Source: Lachnospiraceae bacterium UBA3645 (GTDB lineage Bacteria; Bacillota; Clostridia; Lachnospirales; Lachnospiraceae). Taken from it: a stretch of DNA of 9,480 nt. The DNA lies in the NCBI GenBank assembly GCA_002373555.1, contig DFKM01000146.1:1-9480 (forward strand). Reading direction: 5' to 3'. The notes beneath the pieces are model-generated. The model worked only from the letters and a program-made list of their open reading frames with translations. It did not search any database and was not told where the DNA came from. The position numbers and the translations under genes were made by a program. Positions 1 to 5,647 of this stretch are shown here, one piece after another (position 1 is the stretch's first letter; each line of letters opens with the position of its first letter).

Positions 1-284
1 TGCCCAACCCCAAGGCCGGTACCGTTACCATGGATGTCGAGAAGGCCGTCAAGGAAATCAAAGCCGGTAAGATCGAGTACCGTCTCGACAAGACCAACAT
101 CATCCATGTACCGATCGGAAAGGCTTCCTTTACCGAAGAGCAGCTTGCCCAGAACCTGGATGCGATCATGAGCGTACTTGTAAAGGCCCGTCCTTCCACG
201 CTGAAGGGAACCTATATGAAGAGCATCGTACTGACCTCCACCATGGGCCCCGGCGTGAAGCTGAACCCGGTCAAATATCTGTAA
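1..284 (+). CDS. rplA: 50S ribosomal protein L1, C-terminal part (5' end outside window)
   Basis: This is the 3' portion of a gene already open at the left edge. The frame runs from base 3 and encodes about 93 residues, ending in LNPVKYL before TAA at 282-284. It starts with PNPKAGTVT, and the stretch [20 protein letters not shown] is the typical end of bacterial L1, which is about 230 residues when complete. L1 binds 23S rRNA at the mobile L1 stalk, takes part in release of deacylated tRNA, and in many bacteria represses its own operon. rplJ and rplL follow, the usual order in the ribosomal stalk cluster. Nothing is odd in the visible part. Identification is by sequence pattern and synteny. 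Confidence 0.96.
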   Translation, partial: PNPKAGTVTMDVEKAVKEIKAGKIEYRLDKTNIIHVPIGKASFTEEQLAQNLDAIMSVLVKARPSTLKGTYMKSIVLTSTMGPGVKLNPVKYL

Positions 285-292
285 TTCATAGA

Positions 293-321
293 TTGACAAC
301 CGTATAATACTGTGTTACCAT
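293..321 (+). promoter_or_regulatory. Candidate sigma-A promoter for the rplJ leader
   Basis: A perfect -35 hexamer TTGACA lies at 293-298. Seventeen bases further on is TACCAT (316-321), a 4/6 match to the -10 consensus. A perfect TATAAT also sits at 303-308, but only 4 bases after TTGACA, so those two cannot serve the same start; TATAAT has only a poor -35 upstream. Either box would start transcription just before the L10 leader. The choice of -10 is unresolved. Confidence 0.5.
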
Positions 322-337
322 AACACGGCATTAAATA

Positions 338-446
338 TTTACCACTGCCGAAGACAGCAGGTGCCGCAAGGCATAAGCATAGCGCCTGCCGAGGAAGGGA
401 AATGATTGCTTATTCTCTCCTTCCGCTTTGGCGGAAGGAGTTTTTC
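338..446 (+). promoter_or_regulatory. Ribosomal protein L10 leader (rplJL autoregulatory 5' UTR)
   Basis: The untranslated region before rplJ matches the Firmicutes L10 leader as I remember it, including the core CCGAAGACAGCAGG, a GCAA-capped hairpin and CCTGCCGAGGAAGG. GCAGGTGC (357-364) pairs with GCGCCTGC (382-389) as an 8-bp stem with one wobble; inside it CC-GCAA-GG (364-371) forms a small hairpin. Downstream, GGAAGG (393-398) can pair with CCTTCC (419-424), which is the 5' arm of the terminator at 417-445, so the two foldings exclude each other. In the known family the L10-L12 complex binds a mimic of its 23S rRNA site and causes premature termination. The pairing is seen in the sequence; the mechanism is family knowledge. 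Confidence 0.85.
417..446 (+). terminator. Intrinsic terminator (attenuator) in the L10 leader
   Basis: CTCCTTCCGC (417-426) pairs perfectly over 10 bp with GCGGAAGGAG (431-440) around a TTTG loop, followed by five T residues (441-445). It lies upstream of the rplJ ribosome binding site, so it acts as a conditional attenuator and not as the end of an operon. Its 5' arm overlaps the alternative pairing with 393-398. Confidence 0.88.
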
Positions 447-494
447 TTATATCTTTGCAGTGGTGCACATTACTACAAGGAGGTAAATGGATTC

Positions 495-1001
495 ATGGCG
501 AATGTAGAAGCAAAACAGCCTGTCGTTCAGGAGATTTCCAATCTGCTTTCCGATGCACAGGCCGCCGTTCTTGTTGACTACATGGGAATCACCGTCGAAG
601 ACGATACGCAGCTCAGAAAGCAGCTTCGTGAAGCCGGCGTGACCTATCGTGTATACAAGAACACGCTGATGAAGATCGCGATGAAGGGAACGCCCTACGA
701 GGCGCTTGCTGATGATCTCAAAGGACCCAGCGCAATTGCTGTTTCCAGCGAGGATGCTACAGCACCTGCCCGCATCATTGCGGAATTCGCAAAGAAGCAC
801 GACGCAGTTTCCTTAAAGGCCGGCGTCGTGGACGGAAACTATTACAACGAGGCAGACATCAAGGTCGTGGCAACAATTCCCGGAAGAGAAGTGCTGCTGT
901 CCAGACTGCTTGGAAGTCTGCAGTCTCCTATGGCGAACTTTGCGCGTGTTATTGACCAGATCGCAAAGAAAGACAGCCCTGAAGCAGCGGCTGAAGCCTG
1001 A
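495..1001 (+). CDS. rplJ: 50S ribosomal protein L10
   Basis: The gene encodes 168 residues starting MANVEAKQPVVQEISNLL, a normal size for L10. L10 anchors L7/L12 dimers to 23S rRNA, forming the stalk that recruits translation factors. The N-terminal two thirds (to about residue 130) is the rRNA-binding domain, with VDYMGITVEDDTQLRKQLRE, YKNTLMKIA and GPSAIA blocks. The last 35 residues, from IPGREVLLSRLLGSL, are the C-terminal helix that carries L12. I chose ATG 495 because AAGGAGG lies at 477-483. An in-frame ATG at 402 lies inside the leader and terminator and lacks a Shine-Dalgarno; ATG 487 is out of frame. rplL starts 48 bases downstream. Expression is probably set by the leader, with L10 as repressor. 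Confidence 0.97.
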   Translation: MANVEAKQPVVQEISNLLSDAQAAVLVDYMGITVEDDTQLRKQLREAGVTYRVYKNTLMKIAMKGTPYEALADDLKGPSAIAVSSEDATAPARIIAEFAKKHDAVSLKAGVVDGNYYNEADIKVVATIPGREVLLSRLLGSLQSPMANFARVIDQIAKKDSPEAAAEA

Positions 1002-1049
1002 TTTACTACCAGTATAAAGACGAAGAAAAATCTTACGGAGGATAAGAAA

Positions 1050-1421
1050 ATGGCAAAACTTAGCATTGATGAGATCATCGCAGCCGTTGAAGAGCTGAGC
1101 GTAATGGAACTGAATGACCTTGTAAAGGCATGTGAGGAGAAGTTTGGCGTATCCGCAGCAGCAGGCGTTGTTGTAGCAGCAGCCGGCCCCGCTGAGGAAG
1201 TCGAAGAGAAGACCGAGTTTGATGTAGAACTGACTGAGATCGGTGCTCAGAAGGTTAAGGTCATCAAGGTTGTCCGCGAGCTGACCGGACTTGGCCTGAA
1301 GGAAGCAAAGGAAGTTGTCGATTCCGCTCCCAAGGCTGTCAAGCAGGGCGTTTCCAAGGAAGAGGCCGAGGCTGCAAAGGCCGCTCTGGAAGAGGTCGGT
1401 GCAAAGGTCACTCTGAAATAA
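1050..1421 (+). CDS. rplL: 50S ribosomal protein L7/L12
   Basis: The gene encodes 123 residues, the usual length. L7/L12 forms dimers on L10 and recruits and activates EF-Tu, EF-G, IF2 and release factors. Residues 1-32 ([20 protein letters not shown] and on) are the dimerisation helices. The Ala/Gly/Val-rich stretch around 35-53 is the flexible hinge. Residues from about 55 are the globular factor-binding domain, with [20 protein letters not shown], the conserved [10 protein letters not shown] loop and the VDSAPK segment. GGAGG at 1037-1041 supports ATG 1050. It is cotranscribed with rplJ and ends at a strong terminator 17 bases after the stop. The usual next gene, rpoB, is absent here. Confidence 0.98.
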   Translation: MAKLSIDEIIAAVEELSVMELNDLVKACEEKFGVSAAAGVVVAAAGPAEEVEEKTEFDVELTEIGAQKVKVIKVVRELTGLGLKEAKEVVDSAPKAVKQGVSKEEAEAAKAALEEVGAKVTLK

Positions 1422-1437
1422 TTCTTAAGAACTACGG

Positions 1438-1464
1438 ACCGCCGCGTTTCGCGGCGGTTTTTTT
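1438..1464 (+). terminator. Strong intrinsic terminator after rplL
   Basis: CCGCCGCG (1439-1446) pairs with CGCGGCGG (1450-1457) over 8 bp with a three-base TTT loop, followed by seven T residues (1458-1464). A1438 can extend the stem with the first T. It closes the ribosomal unit before the next promoter. Confidence 0.93.
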
Positions 1465-1466
1465 GT

Positions 1467-1494
1467 TTCACAATCCGTCATTATATGCTATGAT
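1467..1494 (+). promoter_or_regulatory. Sigma-A promoter candidate for the mrp-dut operon
   Basis: TTCACA (1467-1472, 5/6 to the -35 consensus) and TATGAT (1489-1494, 5/6 to the -10) are 16 bases apart, with an extended -10 TG at 1486-1487. The element begins directly after the rplL terminator, so the following operon is an independent unit. A start near 1501 would give a leader of about 80 bases before mrp. It would also place the upstream in-frame ATG 1498 outside the transcript. Confidence 0.7.
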
Positions 1495-1581
1495 ACTATG
1501 GTTGAGGAGGCGGGAAGCGCGCATCCTCAGGCAGAATATTTCGGAAGAGGGACGAAAGATCCCCGCAAGAAGGAGACAGCT

Positions 1582-2448
1582 ATGGAAGAAGTAAGAGATC
1601 CCGCGCTGGAGGAAGCGATCAGAAAGGCAGAGGCGGCAAAGCAGGCAGCCGATGCTGCGAAGGCGGAGAAGGAAGCGGAGAATCCCTTCTATGTTGCGCC
1701 GAACCAGGATTCGGATATTAAGAACGTGATCGGCATCGTCAGCGGGAAAGGCGGCGTCGGAAAATCCACTGTAACGGCGGGCCTGGCAGTGGCGCTGCGA
1801 AGAAAAGGTTATAAAGTCGGCATCCTGGATGCGGATATCACCGGACCTTCGATCCCGAAGATGTTCGGCGTAAAGCAGATCGGCGGAATCGTCGGCGAAC
1901 AGATGCTGCCCGCACAGAGCGCCAGCGGCATCGAGATCATGTCCATCAATCTGCTGATGGAGGAAGAGGAAGCACCGGTCATCTGGAGAGGCCCGGCGAT
2001 CGCCGGCATTGTAAAGCAGTTCTGGTCGGATGTCATCTGGGGCGAGTTGGATTATCTGCTCGTGGATATGCCGCCCGGAACCGGCGACGTACCGTTAACC
2101 GTATTCCAGTCGCTGCCTGTAACAGGCATCCTGCTGGTGACCTCCCCGCAGAGCCTCGTGGACATGGTCGTAAAGAAAGCCTATAACATGGCTGCGCAGA
2201 TGAACATCCCCGTGCTCGGCGTGATCGAGAACTTCAGCTATGTAATCTGCCCGGACTGCGGAAAGAAGATCTATGTCTTCGGCGAGAACAAGCTGGAGAG
2301 ATGGTCGTCGAAGACCGGCGTCAAAGTCTGCGAGCGTCTCCCCATGGATCATGCTGTCGCGGAACTGGCGGACGAAGGCCGTATGGAAGCCCTGGATCCC
2401 GGATACCTCTATGATGCAGCCGAAACCGTAACGGAGCTGACAAAATAA
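1582..2448 (+). CDS. mrp: Mrp/NBP35-family P-loop ATPase, iron-sulfur cluster carrier
   Basis: The gene encodes 288 residues. Mrp/ApbC/Nbp35 proteins are cytoplasmic dimeric ATPases that hold a [4Fe-4S] cluster and pass it to apo-enzymes. Visible features are a charged Ala/Lys/Glu helix (about 8-34), the deviant Walker A GKGGVGKST at 55-63, DADITGPSIPKMFG, the Walker B-like block LLVDMPPGTGDVPLT, and CPDC with cysteines 223 and 226, the CxxC that bridges a cluster between subunits. The MIP18-like N-terminal domain of longer Mrp proteins is missing. I chose ATG 1582 because AAGGAG (1570-1575) sits 6 bases upstream. A start at 1498 would add 28 unconserved residues and overlap the promoter. The stop overlaps the next start by one base (TAATG), suggesting translational coupling. 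The substrate proteins cannot be read from the sequence. Confidence 0.92.
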   Translation: MEEVRDPALEEAIRKAEAAKQAADAAKAEKEAENPFYVAPNQDSDIKNVIGIVSGKGGVGKSTVTAGLAVALRRKGYKVGILDADITGPSIPKMFGVKQIGGIVGEQMLPAQSASGIEIMSINLLMEEEEAPVIWRGPAIAGIVKQFWSDVIWGELDYLLVDMPPGTGDVPLTVFQSLPVTGILLVTSPQSLVDMVVKKAYNMAAQMNIPVLGVIENFSYVICPDCGKKIYVFGENKLERWSSKTGVKVCERLPMDHAVAELADEGRMEALDPGYLYDAAETVTELTK

Positions 2449-3017
2449 TGATCGGAAGAATCAGATACAACTCACCGGTCGTTCTCACCTTCTTTTTCCT
2501 CACCCTGGCGGTTCTTCTGCTGTCCATCGCGACAAAGGGGGCGAGCAATGACCTTCTCTTTTCCGTATACAGATGTTCCTTCCGGGACGTCCTGGCGTAT
2601 TTCCGGATCTTCACGCATGTGCTCGGCCACGCGAACTTTGCGCACTGGGCCGGCAACATGACGCTGTTCCTGCTGCTCGGACCGATCCTGGAGGAAAAAT
2701 ACGGCAGCCGCGATCTGCTGATCATGATGGCTGTCGTCGCCGTGCTGACAGGCATTATCAATCTGATCCTGTTCCCCGATACCGCGCTGATGGGCGCTTC
2801 GGGCATTGTTTTCATGATGATGCTGCTGTCTTCTGTCGTCAGCGTGAAGAAGGGAGAGATCCCGCTGACGCTGATCGTCGTCGCGATCGTATATCTCGGC
2901 CAGGAGGTCTACAGCGGACTGTTCACGGCGGACAATATCTCACACATTTCCCATCTGCTCGGCGGTGCCTGCGGTGGATTTTTCGGGTTCTTCATGAAGA
3001 ACTGGAGGCGGGGCTGA
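2448..3017 (+). CDS. Rhomboid-family intramembrane serine protease
   Basis: The gene encodes 189 residues, a minimal six-helix rhomboid core without an extra soluble domain. Rhomboids cut other membrane proteins within or near a transmembrane helix. Catalytic signatures are visible: H61, H66 and N70 with the same H-x4-H-x3-N spacing as GlpG, the nucleophile S118 in MGASG, and the partner H169 in SHLLGGACG. Hydrophobic segments fall at about 11-29, 62-80, 88-108, 113-130, 138-156 and 165-184. The short C-terminus KNWRRG is positive and likely cytoplasmic. The start overlaps the mrp stop by one base, with GGAG at 2433-2436. The stop overlaps the maf start by one base. The substrate is unknown. 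The catalytic residues are all present, so an active protease is more likely than an inactive homologue. Confidence 0.9.
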   Translation: MIGRIRYNSPVVLTFFFLTLAVLLLSIATKGASNDLLFSVYRCSFRDVLAYFRIFTHVLGHANFAHWAGNMTLFLLLGPILEEKYGSRDLLIMMAVVAVLTGIINLILFPDTALMGASGIVFMMMLLSSVVSVKKGEIPLTLIVVAIVYLGQEVYSGLFTADNISHISHLLGGACGGFFGFFMKNWRRG

Positions 3018-3595
3018 TGCTGATACTGGCTTCGAAATCCCCCAGAAGAAACGAGCTTCTGCATATGGTGGGCGTGGAATTCACCTGTATACCCGCGGTC
3101 TCGGAAGAAAAGGTGCCGGCGGATCTGCCGGTGAGCCGGCGCGCGGAATTTCTGGCGCGCCACAAAGCGCTGGAAGTGGCCGAAACACATCCGGAGGATG
3201 TCGTGATCGGCTCCGATACGCTGGTGCTTCTGGACGGGAAAGCCCTCGGGAAACCCGGGAATGTACAGGAAGCGGAGGAGATGATCCGCGCGCTTTCCGG
3301 CAGGACGCATGTGGTCAGCACCGGCGTGGCGATCTGTTCTCCGGAAGGCATACAGTCCTTTACTTCGGAGACGGAGGTCGAATTTTACGAATTGACCGAT
3401 GCCGAGATCCGGGCTTATGCGGCTACGGGTGAACCGATGGACAAAGCCGGCGGCTACGGCATCCAGGGGCTCGGCTCGATGCTCGTGAAGGGCATCCGGG
3501 GAGATTATTTTACGGTCGTGGGATTCCCGCTTGCGGAAGTGATCAGACATCTGCCGGAAGAATACCGGCCGTTTGGAAAGGCGATTACTGAATGA
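3017..3595 (+). CDS. maf: Maf-family nucleoside triphosphate pyrophosphatase
   Basis: The gene encodes 192 residues, the normal Maf length. Maf proteins hydrolyse non-canonical or excess nucleoside triphosphates (dTTP, UTP, m5UTP and relatives, depending on subgroup) to the monophosphate and pyrophosphate. Family motifs in order are ASKSPRR (5-11), the catalytic-site GSDT with D67, GKP (78-80), SGRTHVVSTGV (94-104), GEPMDKAGGYGIQG (138-151) and GDYFTVVGFP (162-171). The last two match the dTTP/UTP (YhdE-like) group better than the YceF group, an assignment from memory. GGAGG (3004-3008) lies 8 bases before ATG 3017. An upstream reading from 2573 is only the same frame inside the rhomboid gene. 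The end overlaps the carboxypeptidase start as ATGA. Together with dut it makes a nucleotide-sanitation pair in one operon. Confidence 0.95.
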   Translation: MLILASKSPRRNELLHMVGVEFTCIPAVSEEKVPADLPVSRRAEFLARHKALEVAETHPEDVVIGSDTLVLLDGKALGKPGNVQEAEEMIRALSGRTHVVSTGVAICSPEGIQSFTSETEVEFYELTDAEIRAYAATGEPMDKAGGYGIQGLGSMLVKGIRGDYFTVVGFPLAEVIRHLPEEYRPFGKAITE

Positions 3596-5094
3596 GAATT
3601 TCTGAAATGAGAAAACTGAGAACGCTGTTTGCGGCACTGCTGCTTGCCGTCTGTCTTGTACCGGCCGGCGTATGCCGGGCCGAAGAGGTGCAGGAAACCG
3701 AGACGGCTGCGGCGGAGACAACTGTATCCGCAGGAGAGACCGCATCCGCGGAAGACGGTGCGGCCCCGGTATCCGCCGGTGCCGGCGCAGGCATCACTGC
3801 AGGCGGTCTGACGGACGTGACCGATGTCCCGGACTGGCCGGCGGGCCCGGAAGTTTCTGCCGAATCCGTTTTCATGTTCGAAAAACGATCCGGTGAAGTG
3901 CTTTATGAGAAGGATCCGGATGCCATCAGCTACCCTGCCAGCACCACCAAGATCATGACAGCGCTGCTGACGCTGGAGAACTGCAAGCTGGACGAAGAAG
4001 TGACCTTCTCCCATGATGCCATCTACGATATCGAAGAGGGCGGACATCATTATGAGTTCGAAGAGGGGGAAGTGCTGACCGTCGATGAATGTCTGCAGTT
4101 CCTGCTGGTCGAATCCGTGAACGAAGTCGGCTATGCCCTGGCAGAGCACGTCGGCGGATCGTTAAGCGGCTTCGCGGATATGATGAATGCGCGGGCAAAG
4201 GAACTGGGCTGTGAGAACACGCATTTTGTCAACCCGCACGGACTGAATGATCCGGAGCATGTGACCACGGCGCGGGACATGGCGCTGATCCTGTCCGCCT
4301 GTGTGGAAAATGAGGATTTCCGCAGATATGCTTCCCAGACGTCCGTACAGCTGGCCGGCCGGGCGATCCGGACGGAGGGTTTCTCCAGATATACGAACCA
4401 TCATCTGATGCTGCAGCAGGAGAGCGAATTCTATGATCCGGATGTCGTCTGCGGCAAGACCGGATTTACTTCGCTGGCCGGCAATACGCTGGTGACGTAC
4501 GCCGAGAAGGACGGCATGGAAGTCGTCTGCGTTCTCATGAAGGGCCTGTCCGACAGATTCAATGATACCAAACTGCTGCTGGACCATGCGTTCAACGATT
4601 TCAATCTGGTGACGGAGGAAAATGTTTCGGAGATCTTCCCGGATGTTTATGACGAGCTCGGACATGCACAGGAAGACGTGGAAATGCCGGATCTCGCGCT
4701 GATGGTGCCGGATCTTGCGGACGAAACAAAGCTTTCGGCAGCATTTACGCCGGCGGATGCGGAACCGACGGAAGAGAACCTGACGATCGGCACGCTGGCC
4801 TTCACATACGACCAGGCCTCTCTCGGCGAGACGACCGTTCTGCTGACGGACGAAGCCTTTGAAGTATGGGCTGAATCGCGTGCAGAGGAATCCATCGCGG
4901 CGGCGGAATCCGCTGAGGAGGAAGCATATACTGAGGAAACCGAGATCTTCGGCTGGACAGCCGGCGAACTCATTTTCCTTGCGCTCATGTTCGTGATGCT
5001 TGTTGTGCTGTTGATCCTCCTGTTCTGGCTGATCGGAGAACGGATCCGTTACAACAGGATGTCGAGACGCCGCGACAGATACAGAAAGAGATGA
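3592..5094 (+). CDS. D-alanyl-D-alanine carboxypeptidase (peptidase S11, DacF/PBP5 type)
   Basis: The gene encodes 500 residues. S11 enzymes remove the terminal D-Ala of peptidoglycan pentapeptides outside the membrane and so limit crosslinking. A signal peptide covers about 1-30, cleaved after VCRA. An Ala/Glu/Thr/Gly-rich linker runs to about 88. The catalytic domain follows, with SxxK as S117-TT-K120 in YPASTTKIMTAL, SxN as S175-V-N177 and KTG at 289-291. A PBP5-type beta domain (about 340-425, with IGTLAFTYD) leads to an acidic stalk, a transmembrane helix (about 458-482) and a basic cytoplasmic tail ending RRDRYRKR. The true transmembrane anchor differs from the amphipathic helix of classical PBP5. 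The start overlaps maf by ATGA, with GGAAAGG at 3575-3581; ATG 3607 is a less likely alternative. dacF is the nearest B. subtilis name, but orthology is not proven. Confidence 0.93.
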   Translation: MRISEMRKLRTLFAALLLAVCLVPAGVCRAEEVQETETAAAETTVSAGETASAEDGAAPVSAGAGAGITAGGLTDVTDVPDWPAGPEVSAESVFMFEKRSGEVLYEKDPDAISYPASTTKIMTALLTLENCKLDEEVTFSHDAIYDIEEGGHHYEFEEGEVLTVDECLQFLLVESVNEVGYALAEHVGGSLSGFADMMNARAKELGCENTHFVNPHGLNDPEHVTTARDMALILSACVENEDFRRYASQTSVQLAGRAIRTEGFSRYTNHHLMLQQESEFYDPDVVCGKTGFTSLAGNTLVTYAEKDGMEVVCVLMKGLSDRFNDTKLLLDHAFNDFNLVTEENVSEIFPDVYDELGHAQEDVEMPDLALMVPDLADETKLSAAFTPADAEPTEENLTIGTLAFTYDQASLGETTVLLTDEAFEVWAESRAEESIAAAESAEEEAYTEETEIFGWTAGELIFLALMFVMLVVLLILLFWLIGERIRYNRMSRRRDRYRKR

Positions 5095-5546
5095 GCGGCA
5101 TGAATACACAGACGCTGAAGATTCATTATCACAGCGACAAGATCGACAGACTGACTTATATTGACGGGAAGAGTGACTGGATCGACCTGCGGGCCGCAGA
5201 GGATGTCACGCTGAAGCAGGGCGAGTTCCGGATGATCGATCTCGGGATCTCGGTGCGCCTCCCGGACGGCTATGAAGCGATCGTGGCGCCCCGGAGCTCT
5301 GCGTTTAGGAACTTCGGGATCATCCAGGTCAATTCCATCGGGATCATCGACGAATCCTACGGGAAGAACAGCACGGATGACCGGTGGATGTATCCTGTTC
5401 TGGCGATGCGCGACACGGAGATCCATGTCAATGACCGGATCGCGCAGTTCCGGATCCTTGAACATCAGCCGAAGATCGTTTTTGAAGAGATCGGCGAAAT
5501 GAAGGGAGAAGCCCGGGGCGGTTTCGGAAGTTCCGGGATCAGGTGA
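5091..5546 (+). CDS. dut: Deoxyuridine 5'-triphosphate nucleotidohydrolase (trimeric dUTPase)
   Basis: The gene encodes 151 residues. dUTPase converts dUTP to dUMP and pyrophosphate, keeping uracil out of DNA and feeding dTMP synthesis. All five trimer-family motifs are recognisable: SDWIDLRA (28-34 core), APRSSAF (66-72), GIIDESYG with D87 and Y90, NDRIAQFRI (114-122), and the C-terminal lid RGGFGSSG (142-149). After motif 3 it has the KNSTDDRW stretch in place of the short RGE-type turn. I recall this form from clostridial homologues. ATG 5091 overlaps the carboxypeptidase stop as ATGA, but its Shine-Dalgarno is poor. ATG 5100 gives 148 residues and has AAAGAG 9 bases upstream, so it is a real alternative. 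It is the last gene of the mrp operon. Confidence 0.93.
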   Translation: MSGMNTQTLKIHYHSDKIDRLTYIDGKSDWIDLRAAEDVTLKQGEFRMIDLGISVRLPDGYEAIVAPRSSAFRNFGIIQVNSIGIIDESYGKNSTDDRWMYPVLAMRDTEIHVNDRIAQFRILEHQPKIVFEEIGEMKGEARGGFGSSGIR

Positions 5547-5647
5547 AGATGTATGGTGAGCTGAAGATGTCTGTCGTTCGGAACCCGCAGATCGGGTGAA
5601 GAACCGGCCGCCTTCAGCTTTCGGCTTTACTATAGTTGAGGTTTGGG
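5547..5647 (+). other. Intergenic gap with an imperfect nested inverted repeat
   Basis: This 101-base gap between dut and the first amidase holds no convincing gene. AGCTGAAG (5559-5566) is the exact reverse complement of CTTCAGCT (5612-5619). Inside it, ACCCG (5583-5587) pairs with CGGGT (5593-5597). No real T-run follows, so it is at best a weak terminator or an mRNA structure. The 9-mer TGAAGATGT occurs twice (5544-5552 and 5562-5570). I could not find a good promoter, though TACTAT at 5628-5633 resembles a -10 box. Confidence 0.35.

Noticed and set aside
402..494. Upstream in-frame ATG that would lengthen L10 by 31 residues
   Set aside because: It falls inside the L10 leader and spans the terminator. 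The true start has AAGGAGG at 477-483 and gives the normal L10 N-terminus.
1498..1581. Upstream start for mrp adding 28 residues
   Set aside because: The ATG sits at the expected transcription start just past the -10 box and has no Shine-Dalgarno, whereas ATG 1582 has AAGGAG at a good distance.
2573..3016. Long upstream extension of maf inside the rhomboid gene
   Set aside because: Maf begins with MLILASKSPRR at 3017. The upstream residues are an out-of-frame reading of the rhomboid gene with no family similarity.
4162..5109. A 315-residue minus-strand open frame opposite the carboxypeptidase
   Set aside because: It mirrors the codon pattern of the real gene and shows no recognisable domain or start signal.
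5550..5600. Possible 16-residue peptide after dut
   Set aside because: The ribosome binding site is weak, there is no motif, and it lies within a repeated and structured gap; nothing supports translation.
5601..5630. Possible terminator GCCG...CGGC followed by TTT after dut
   Set aside because: The stem is only 4 bp with a large loop and a three-T tail, far weaker than the three clear terminators in this window.
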